Positions 58,231-64,000 of a stretch of 64,000 nucleotides of DNA are shown here, one piece after another. The position numbers and the translations under genes are program-made. This DNA comes from Leptospira noumeaensis (GTDB lineage Bacteria > Spirochaetota > Leptospiria > Leptospirales > Leptospiraceae): contig NZ_RQFK01000007.1 of the NCBI RefSeq assembly GCF_004770765.1, positions 267,700 to 331,699 of the forward strand, in the 5' to 3' direction. Under the pieces are notes generated by a model. That model saw nothing but the letters and a program-made list of their open reading frames with translations, made no database searches and was not told the DNA's origin. Every line of letters starts with the position of its first letter. Positions within the stretch are counted from its first letter, which is position 1.

Positions 58231-59261
58231 ACGTTTCGAAAATCTAAAGTTACATTAAATTTATGGTGATTTTCATTTATACTTGAAACTTTGTATGCGA
58301 ATTTACTATTAAAGCTTATTTCTATATTGTGTAGCTTACAAATCTGCTTTGCTAAAAATAATCCTGTTCCAGTGCCTTGATAACCTAGCGAATTTTTTGG
58401 GCGAAATCCCTTCTGTGAAAGTTTTTGTAATTCTGTGGGATCTATTTCTGGACCAATATTTTCAATTTCAATTTTTTTTAATTTATCATCAAAAGTTATA
58501 TTTATTTCTTCCATCGATGGTGAATATTTGACGGCATTATCAATTAGAATATATGGTAGAATATCAAATATTTGGAATCCGTTGATTGTCATCTTTGAAT
58601 ATCCATTTAGGTTTATTTGAATTTTTTTAAATTTGCATGTTGTATAGAGAATTTTTTTAACTTTATCAAATTTCTTGTATATTGATATATTTGATAATTT
58701 GGCAGTCGTGATCGCCTCTGGATTGTGAAAATATTCATACGAATCTAATCTGATAGATAAGAGGTTCGTCGATGCAAGAATATTTCGAATCAAATTTAAA
58801 TGGCTTGTTGCATCGTCATCGTTATATTGTTCATGTAATATTTTCGATAATTCGGTACTTTGAGTGACCAAGTCTCTATTGATTTTACGAACTTCGTGAA
58901 AAACATCCGTTATTAGTGCTTTGTCATCATTTATTTGTAACAATGTAGCTTCTTGATTTGATTCTACAGATATTGCTTTTCTTACCTCTTCTTCTGTGAG
59001 AAAATTGTTTTTACTTTTGATTGATGATAATTTCTTATCGTTAAATTTATCTTTGATTAAGAGGGAGCTGTAGATTTTATTTTTGAGGATATCTGTGACT
59101 ATCGTGTTATAACCATATGGACATATACTTATACCTGGTTTATTAATTTTTTCATAGTGCCTTATGCATTTATCACCAAAGATCTCGCTACAGTATGAAT
59201 TTAATGAGAATACAGTTCCGTGATATATTTTTTTATCATATCGGTTATAGAATGGAAGCAT
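58224..59261 (-). CDS. GHKL-ATPase histidine-kinase-like protein in a cassette
   Basis: 345 residues. The ATP-binding blocks are clear: N-box ILIDNAVKYSPS (239-250), G1 ENIGPEID, and G2 GTGTGLFLAK. A candidate phospho-acceptor histidine is H122 (FHEVRKINRDL). The N-terminal 100 residues have cysteines (C24, C32, C47) and no membrane helix, so it is soluble. Its stop codon is formed by the cassette's R''-like end (TAA of GTATAAC). The receiver-domain gene ends 4 bases upstream, so the two form a small two-component unit. Confidence 0.82.
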   Translation of the reverse strand: MLPFYNRYDKKIYHGTVFSLNSYCSEIFGDKCIRHYEKINKPGISICPYGYNTIVTDILKNKIYSSLLIKDKFNDKKLSSIKSKNNFLTEEEVRKAISVESNQEATLLQINDDKALITDVFHEVRKINRDLVTQSTELSKILHEQYNDDDATSHLNLIRNILASTNLLSIRLDSYEYFHNPEAITTAKLSNISIYKKFDKVKKILYTTCKFKKIQINLNGYSKMTINGFQIFDILPYILIDNAVKYSPSMEEINITFDDKLKKIEIENIGPEIDPTELQKLSQKGFRPKNSLGYQGTGTGLFLAKQICKLHNIEISFNSKFAYKVSSINENHHKFNVTLDFRNVV

Positions 59262-59264
59262 TCT

Positions 59265-59924
59265 TTAAATACCAATTCCTTTTGTAATTACATTCGCAAT
59301 TAAATTTAACATAATCTGTTTCATATCAGCTTGCAAAATGTTTAGAACTTTTTGGTTATGAAATTTATTTTCATTTGTGATGACGCTGTTTACAAAAGCA
59401 TTTTCAATTTTGATTAAATTTATAGAAGATATTCCCATTGAAAGTAGACGGTTTCTTGTTTTTATCCATTGATTTATGGGATTTACTGCTATTTTTATCG
59501 CTTGATCTAATGCATCAGCCCATTCGTCTAAAGTACTATCTTTCTTCATCGTAAAGTCGCAAAGTTGAAAGAATTTATTGTAAGTAGGATCAAATCTTTC
59601 CCCAGTATATGCAATTACTACTTTATGTGGGAAATATTTTACAATCTCGGAAATTATATATCCTCCCTCGTATTCGGATTTAAATGCAGCTCCAACACCT
59701 TTTATATCGCATAATACGACTGGATAAGATGCTATTGACTGAATGGCTTTTATATCACCTATTTCTTTTATGTTAAAATCTCTATCCCGTAAGTTATTTC
59801 CTGAAATAAATGGTTCATCATCGATCACCGCAATAGAGGTGTTTTTTCTTAGTTCACCAACATTTTGTTCGATTATCCCCTTTAGATCTTCTAGTGATTT
59901 TGGTCTTCCTATTACAAAAAACAT
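59265..59924 (-). CDS. Receiver-domain protein in a cassette
   Basis: 219 residues. The receiver fold has its acidic pair D35-D36 (IAVIDDEPF), phospho-acceptor D73 (VLCDIKG), T107 (AYTGE) and K127/K128 (MKKD). The C-terminal 90 residues are helical, without DNA-binding or enzyme motif, so the output is unknown. It precedes the GHKL ATPase in one cassette. Together they look like a stress- or phage-responsive phosphorelay; that is inference from the array. Confidence 0.82.
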   Translation of the reverse strand: MFFVIGRPKSLEDLKGIIEQNVGELRKNTSIAVIDDEPFISGNNLRDRDFNIKEIGDIKAIQSIASYPVVLCDIKGVGAAFKSEYEGGYIISEIVKYFPHKVVIAYTGERFDPTYNKFFQLCDFTMKKDSTLDEWADALDQAIKIAVNPINQWIKTRNRLLSMGISSINLIKIENAFVNSVITNENKFHNQKVLNILQADMKQIMLNLIANVITKGIGI

Positions 59925-59956
59925 GTTGTATCTCCAAATTTATTTTTTCGAAATGT

Positions 59957-60131
59957 CGTATAACGAATCAGCCTTAACGACGTTCCGTGTAGCTGAGCCT
60001 CTGTAGGAGGCGTTAGCGTAACACGGAATGTGCCTTTAGGCCGAGCGAGGGTCCCACAAAGCCTAGATTTCATCAGAAATCTGAGGCGCAGTGGAAAAGA
60101 GCCCGAGTGAGCGTTAAGGCGCTGTTAATTG
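59957..60131 (-). repeat. attC-like site of a distinct subtype
   Basis: Begins CGTATAACGAATCAGCCTT, ends GCGTTAAGGCGCTGTTAATTGC. The outer arms CAGCCTTAACG and CGTTAAGGCGCTG pair. It keeps the GGCCGAGCGAGGG phrase found in the other sites but otherwise differs from them. It is the boundary between the receiver/GHKL cassette and an ORF-poor one. Confidence 0.72.
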
Positions 60132-60327
60132 CAGTTAGTTAGTATAGAATAAGATAAAAGTCGAAAGGGTCCTACAATCCAGCGCAAATTTCTCTTAAAT
60201 CTTAAAAAGCAAAAATCTTTAACTGCACTTTAATGGAGAGGACAGTTTTAATTGTTCTCTTCCAAAGCGTTAATCGACAAAACCCTCTTAAAAAATTTGC
60301 GCGTTTTCTTCTGAAGATCAACTAATT
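60132..60327. other. ORF-poor cassette with long-range inverted repeat
   Basis: About 200 bases between two attC-like sites with no convincing protein gene. A 10-base inverted repeat GCGCAAATTT (60182-60191) and AAATTTGCGC (60293-60302) spans 120 bases, and a second hairpin (GAGAGGACA ... TGTTCTCTTC) lies inside it, so the region could fold as a structured RNA. A 29-codon plus-strand frame at 60233-60322 exists but runs against the array. A small RNA or regulatory function is possible. Confidence 0.5.
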
Positions 60328-60493
60328 GCAATTAACGAACTAGACTAGCCGACGTAGGCTGGCCCTGAGTCCCGAACGGGACGTTAGGGACTGGCCACGA
60401 CACTTGCGTAGGCAAGGGGAGTGCCAGAAGCCTATGTGTCGCAGACCGAGCGAGGCCTTGTGCCGAAGCGAAGCGTTAAGTTGCTGTTATCTG
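60328..60493 (-). repeat. attC-like site
   Basis: GCAATTAACGAACTAGACTAG opens it in part and GCTGTTATCTGC closes it. The inner arms CGACGTAGGCT and AGCCTATGTGTCG pair. The GAGTCCCGAACGGGACG core and GCTT-like loop motif match the other sites. Confidence 0.78.
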
Positions 60494-60507
60494 CAGTCAC
60501 CAGTTAA

Positions 60508-61425
60508 CTAAATGTTTTTTAATTTTTCTTCAATTTCTTCGAAATCATCAGTAGCAATTGATATGAATTTAAATTTGTTTGATTTGTTAAATTCTTGTAT
60601 TAAATTATGAGCAGGTTGGCTTAATCTACTATTTGAAATTAGTATAAAATTCCCTTCCAAAATTTTCAATTTTTGAATAATTTGCTCTACCTTAGACACT
60701 GAAATTGGATTTCGTGTCGATTTAATTTCAACATAATATTTGGTGTTTCTTATGTTTATGGAACAATCATAACCCATTTCTTGCGAGTTTGGTTTTTCGA
60801 TGGGTATCTCTAATCTATTAAGTAAATCAAGTATTCGTTTTTCAAATTCAACTGCTTTGAATATAGATTCAGCAATTTTATCTGTTGTTTTTATTATTTG
60901 AGTCTCAATTTCTATTTCTTTATTTCTCTTATTTTTTAGAAAAATTCCAAAGGTACTTAAGATTGTTATTAATACAGATAGAATAGTCGAAAAAACACTA
61001 AGGAGGTCATATTCACTCTTGTTTTCTATTTCTTTAACTGGTCTTTCAATAAATGATTCTTTTAGTATTTGAATTTGATTAAAATATTTATATCTTTGTA
61101 TTATAGGTATAAATCGATTATTAATGAAGCTCTCTTGGGTTTGAGTAAGAAGTTCCTTTGTTGTGAAAGGGTATTTTGTATTAGATTTTAGTTCTAATCC
61201 TTTTATCATTGTAGCAATAAATTCTTCGTCTAGGTTTTTCTCATTGTATACAATTTCTTGTATTCTATCGATTAAGGCTTCATTCATTCTCTCGATTTTT
61301 TCGTTCTTTGTCTCTTCTATATAGGATGGAACATAGAAGATACCAAAGTATAAAGTTAAGAATACTCCAAGTATACTTGCGAGTGGTGAAAATAAGTCTC
61401 TTATTAATGTTGTTATTGTATTCAT
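60508..61425 (-). CDS. Membrane-anchored PD-(D/E)XK nuclease-like protein in a cassette
   Basis: 305 residues. A membrane helix at about 12-34 and another at about 141-163 flank a 100-residue extracytoplasmic loop. The cytoplasmic C-terminal domain has a restriction-endonuclease-like core: D220 (GYDCSINI), then E233-x-K235 in YYVEIKS, then a strand and helix (FILISNSRLSQPAHNLIQEF). This layout suggests DNA cutting near the membrane, a design seen in several antiphage effectors. No helicase or methylase is attached. It is an uncharacterised candidate. Confidence 0.78.
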   Translation of the reverse strand: MNTITTLIRDLFSPLASILGVFLTLYFGIFYVPSYIEETKNEKIERMNEALIDRIQEIVYNEKNLDEEFIATMIKGLELKSNTKYPFTTKELLTQTQESFINNRFIPIIQRYKYFNQIQILKESFIERPVKEIENKSEYDLLSVFSTILSVLITILSTFGIFLKNKRNKEIEIETQIIKTTDKIAESIFKAVEFEKRILDLLNRLEIPIEKPNSQEMGYDCSINIRNTKYYVEIKSTRNPISVSKVEQIIQKLKILEGNFILISNSRLSQPAHNLIQEFNKSNKFKFISIATDDFEEIEEKLKNI

Positions 61426-61447
61426 GGCTGTTTAATTTCTGGTGATT

Positions 61448-61613
61448 GCAGATAACGAACTAGGGGAGACGACGTTCCCTGACCCTGAGTCCCGACGGGA
61501 CGTTAGGGACTGGCACGGAGTTTGCGGATGCAAACGAGTGACAGAAAGGGAATGTGGCGTAGCCCAAGCGAGGCCGTGAGTGCCGAAGCGCAGCGTTTCC
61601 CTGCTGTTATGCG
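61448..61613 (-). repeat. attC-like site
   Basis: Opens GCAGATAACGAACTAGGGG and closes CCCTGCTGTTATGCG. The inner arms are AGGGGAGACGACGTTCCCT and AGGGAATGTGGCG, showing compensating changes compared with the CGACGTAGGCT subtype. Loop GCGGATGCAAAC is a variant of the GCTTGCGTAAGC loops elsewhere. Confidence 0.8.
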
Positions 61614-61627
61614 TAGTATCTGCTTTT

Positions 61628-62152
61628 TTAAATAAAATCTAAGTTAAATTTTGAAAAGAATAAGAACCCAGATAGATCAAGTATGCTATAAAAAAGGAGG
61701 TACATGATGGAAGAGCAAGACTTGTTTTTCCTATATAAAATCTTCGCTATTTCGAAAATTTGATCTTTTAGTTCAATTTCTTGCTTTTGTTTAGTTAGCT
61801 TTTTAATAGCGTTTTCCAATTTGATTTTGTTGTTTAGGGCTATGTGTTCGAAATAAAAAACGGAATATTCATTGCCTGTATAATTTTCTGCAAAACCAGG
61901 CTTGAGAACTCTGAAAATACTATAGTATAGTATCAAAATCATTAAGATGCAGAATAAAAATGAAAGAATAAAAAGGATAAAAAAATGTAAATTTAATATA
62001 TCTAAGTTCAATTTAACATTTTTTAGGGCTTCCGTAAAAACAGAGACTTGTATTCCACATATGACTAATACAGCTGCTACTTTCTGATCTGTAAATCTGA
62101 TTAACTCCTGAATGTTAAGTAGACTTGCATGCAAATATTCGAGTTTCTTCAT
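61628..62152 (-). CDS. Pycsar-like transmembrane effector (PycTM/DUF5706-type)
   Basis: 174 residues from ATG 62152 (AAAGAGAAACAC upstream); the longer frame would overlap the cyclase. An N-terminal NIQELIRFTDQKVAAVLVI motif, with the aspartate and lysine of the DUF5706 family, begins a bundle of about four membrane helices. In known Pycsar systems this effector senses the cyclic pyrimidine made by its partner and breaks the membrane to abort phage infection. It follows the cyclase gene by 11 bases in the same cassette. Activity is inferred from the family. Confidence 0.8.
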   Translation of the reverse strand: MKKLEYLHASLLNIQELIRFTDQKVAAVLVICGIQVSVFTEALKNVKLNLDILNLHFFILFILSFLFCILMILILYYSIFRVLKPGFAENYTGNEYSVFYFEHIALNNKIKLENAIKKLTKQKQEIELKDQIFEIAKILYRKNKSCSSIMYLLFYSILDLSGFLFFSKFNLDFI

Positions 62153-62163
62153 GTGTTTCTCTT

Positions 62164-62901
62164 TTATATATTTTTTTCGATCCAATCATTGAATTCTGTT
62201 AATATTAGATTGGCGTCATAGATTATTCCGTATTCATTGTGCGTACTTTGGTCAAACCATGATTTCGAATTGTCGCCGCATTTTTCTATGAATTGGTCAA
62301 TTATGTTGATATATGTGTTATTTGATAATACTATTGGTTTGTAGCCAGTTTTATTTCCTAATGAAGATAAATTTGATGCTTTTGTGACTGCTTCTCCAAT
62401 CCAGACTTTACTGTTAATTCCTGTGTCTTTACGACCTGCTTTTACTACTAGTTCTTTGGATGTCGATAAACCTATCCCGACTTTTATCGTGGGTAAACTT
62501 TTTTTAGTTAAGAGCTTATTTAGCATTTTCATGAATGTGTTGATATACATAGACATTTCAAAAATATCATAGATTTTGCTTTTTAATTCAGTTGTGTATA
62601 TTCCATAGATACAATCTCCTCTAATTCCAATTTCTCTTAGAGAATCATTTTTTCTAAGTATTTCGATTACTTCCGAGCTAAAAGATCTTATAATCTTAGA
62701 TACTTTTGGCTTATCCTGATCAGAAAAAAGTATACTTGAATCCCTGATATCTACGAAAATCGAAGTAACCCAACTAAAATAAGAATTTTTGAAAGTAAAA
62801 TCGGAATCATTAGGAAGTTCGTCTTTTTCAATTACTTCTAGTTTGTTATCTAGAATTTCATCTATTCTTTTCTTGCCTTCTATATAATCGTATTCTGCCA
62901 T
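62164..62901 (-). CDS. Pycsar-like pyrimidine cyclase (PycC-type)
   Basis: 245 residues, a class III-like nucleotidyl cyclase. Metal-binding residues are D51 in FVDIRDSS and D96 in GIRGDCIYG; the end GEAVTKASNLSSLG is the conserved nucleotide-binding stretch in a form typical of the pyrimidine group. It should make cCMP or cUMP on phage sensing and switch on the membrane effector downstream. No membrane segment or sensor domain is fused. Product nucleotide cannot be told from the sequence alone. Confidence 0.85.
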   Translation of the reverse strand: MAEYDYIEGKKRIDEILDNKLEVIEKDELPNDSDFTFKNSYFSWVTSIFVDIRDSSILFSDQDKPKVSKIIRSFSSEVIEILRKNDSLREIGIRGDCIYGIYTTELKSKIYDIFEMSMYINTFMKMLNKLLTKKSLPTIKVGIGLSTSKELVVKAGRKDTGINSKVWIGEAVTKASNLSSLGNKTGYKPIVLSNNTYINIIDQFIEKCGDNSKSWFDQSTHNEYGIIYDANLILTEFNDWIEKNI

Positions 62902-62968
62902 GATACTTTATGTTTTGTTTATGTAGTGGTTGCTCATCAATTCAAAAATGTAATATTTTCAGATATTA

Positions 62969-63134
62969 CGCATAACGAACTAGACTAACCGACGTAGGCT
63001 GGCCCTGAGTCCCGAACGGGACGTTAGGGATTGGCGCGATGCTTGCGTAAGCAAGAGGAGTGACAAAAGCCTATGTGTCGTAGACCGAGCGAGGGCGCAA
63101 GTCCCGAAGCGAAGCGGTTAGTCGCTGTTATACG
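62969..63134 (-). repeat. attC-like site
   Basis: Opens CGCATAACGAACTAGACTAA and closes GGTTAGTCGCTGTTATACG. The outer arms GACTAACCG and CGGTTAGTC and the inner arms CGTAGGCT and AGCCTATG pair well. It is the best-preserved of the series, with loop GCTTGCGTAAGCAAG. Confidence 0.83.
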
Positions 63135-63152
63135 AAGTCGCAATTTAAAAGA

Positions 63153-63554
63153 TTATATAAAAACAGCGGGAGAAATATTGAATTTTTCAGCCAAAGCCTT
63201 GATTTGCCGAACATTTAAATCTCTTTTTCCATTCAATATTTCAGAAACAACACCTTGGCTACCCAAAATGCTTAAATTCTTCTGAGTAAGATTATTTTCT
63301 TCCATCAGAAACTTTAATACTTCAACTGGTTCAGCATTAGGCTGAATAAAGTGATCATTTTCATATTCTTCAATCAGATTACCAACGGTTTCGAGAAGAG
63401 GAGCAAGTTGATGTTTTTCATTATTACCAACTTCATCAATAAGTTCATCTAAAACTTTCACAAGTTTTTTATATTGTTTATCAGTGTGTGGAACAGAGAG
63501 AATATCTTTAACATCATGCCAAACATTCTTAACTTTTTCAATATCTTGAATCAT
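63153..63554 (-). CDS. higA: HigA-type antitoxin in a cassette
   Basis: 133 residues from ATG 63554, which overlaps the HigB stop (ATGA). The C-terminal half is a Xre-type helix-turn-helix (LTQKNLSILGSQGVVSEILN); the N-terminal half is an acidic helical region. It binds its toxin and represses their shared operon. In integrons such pairs commonly stabilise cassette arrays. Confidence 0.9.
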   Translation of the reverse strand: MIQDIEKVKNVWHDVKDILSVPHTDKQYKKLVKVLDELIDEVGNNEKHQLAPLLETVGNLIEEYENDHFIQPNAEPVEVLKFLMEENNLTQKNLSILGSQGVVSEILNGKRDLNVRQIKALAEKFNISPAVFI

Positions 63555-63856
63555 AAATTCTCCTTTTTCCATTTACCTTTGTCATATTCGTTATGAGTTA
63601 AAATATTCCGTACAAAAACTTTTTGTCGATTGTAATGAATAGCTACGATCAATCTAAAATGATTTCCACTAATATTAAAAACTGTAAGATTACCAACTTG
63701 ATCAACAGAGTTAAAAACTTTTCTTAATTCATTAAAATCTTTAAAAGATGTGTTTTTAACAATTTTAAACCAGCTTTTGAGTGAAGATTCAGCATTAGGA
63801 TGCTTATTTATAAAATCATCAAGTTTCTTCCAGCTGATAATATGCACTTCATCCAA
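63551..63856 (-). CDS. higB: HigB-type mRNA interferase toxin in a cassette
   Basis: 101 residues. The RelE-like fold is seen in DLRKVFNSVDQVGN-type and FRLIVAIHYNRQKVFVRNIL strands, with basic residues near the end (YDKGKWKKE) suited to cutting mRNA at the ribosome. The toxin is encoded first, antitoxin second, as in HigBA. Coupled by a 4-base overlap. Confidence 0.9.
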   Translation of the reverse strand: MDEVHIISWKKLDDFINKHPNAESSLKSWFKIVKNTSFKDFNELRKVFNSVDQVGNLTVFNISGNHFRLIVAIHYNRQKVFVRNILTHNEYDKGKWKKENL

Positions 63857-63921
63857 AAATATCTCAAAATGAGATAAGTCAAATTCTTTTTTATAATTTT
63901 AGGGAAGTTTTCTTGCGATTT

Positions 63922-64000
63922 CGTATAACGAACTAGGGGAGACGACGTTCCCTGACCCTGAGTCCCAACGGGACGTTAGGGACTGGCACGGAGTTTGCGG
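63922..64000 (-). repeat. attC-like site, truncated by the window edge
   Basis: Opens CGTATAACGAACTAGGGGAG, then the GAGTCCCAACGGGACG core and GGAGTTTGCGG loop start. It is the same arm as at 61448 and confirms that the array continues to the right of the window. Confidence 0.8.

Larger units (their letters stand above)
55695..64000 (-). mobile_element. Integron-like gene cassette array (no integrase in window)
   Basis: Seven long imperfect palindromes (attC-like) alternate with short gene units. Each unit has short complementary ends (RYYYAAC-like ... GTTRRRY-like) that match across its own gene, not across the palindrome, as predicted when a circular cassette has been opened at G^TT by an integron integrase. 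All proteins are on the minus strand, with the attC downstream of each. I therefore read orientation as minus, with attI off the right edge. Cassette contents: Fic protein; receiver plus GHKL ATPase; ORF-poor; membrane nuclease; Pycsar-like pair; HigBA. The left end is truncated. Confidence 0.8.

Noticed and set aside
55695..64000. CRISPR array explanation for the repeated elements
   Set aside because: Repeats are over 160 bases, palindromic and separated by whole genes, not by 30-40 base spacers; no cas genes.

Overview
The window looks like chromosomal DNA of a spirochaete of the genus Leptospira, probably a saprophytic or environmental species. Supporting signs are moderate-to-low GC, an Lsa36-like surface protein at the left edge, a Leptospira-type Cys-rich small protein, a candidate flagellar sheath protein, many exported lipoproteins with spirochaete-style lipoboxes, two chemoreceptors, and cassette DNA like that of spirochaete integrons. 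The genus is inferred from gene content, because the window has no rRNA gene.

Positions 1-28957 are mostly housekeeping and conserved genus-level genes: a partial surface protein, a PilZ protein, a TPP riboswitch with thiC, a patch of decayed genes (PIN toxin with antitoxin tail, COG3541-type nucleotidyltransferase), an acyl-CoA dehydrogenase, a metallo-beta-lactamase/cyclic-nucleotide-binding fusion, thioredoxin, panD, lipB, a three-gene operon ending in murJ, ileS, a leucine-rich-repeat lipoprotein, a chemoreceptor, an SCO-like protein, speD, a GH13 glucosidase, a STAS protein and a glycosyltransferase operon behind a TetR-like palindrome.

Positions 28958-46620 are accessory. They hold two genes broken at homopolymers, a 2386-residue SpvB/RHS toxin-like protein whose tail carries an HExxH zinc motif, a small lipoprotein translationally coupled to it, and a sulfur-ester cluster: membrane-anchored sulfatase, exported formylglycine-generating enzyme, MBL lipoprotein, outer-membrane barrel and alkylsulfatase-like lipoprotein. 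Positions 46691-55292 hold a soluble chemoreceptor with a rearranged layout, an ABC exporter, an RsuA-type pseudouridine synthase, a thioesterase, MepB, an SMR pump, an ArsR-SRPBCC operon with two matching operators, a SRAP-family protein lacking its catalytic cysteine, and a DUF4256 protein.

Positions 55695-64000 are the most unusual part: an array of gene cassettes separated by long imperfect palindromes that behave like integron attC sites. All protein-coding cassettes read on the minus strand. In gene order they carry a HigBA toxin-antitoxin pair, a two-gene module that looks like a Pycsar antiphage system (pyrimidine cyclase plus membrane effector), a membrane-anchored PD-(D/E)XK nuclease, an ORF-poor cassette, a receiver-domain/GHKL-ATPase pair, and a Fic protein. 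One attC is split by an IS3-family element, and its two halves do not match each other. No integrase is visible; the array runs off the right edge. I read this block as a sedentary integron or integrase-less attC cluster serving as a defence-gene store.
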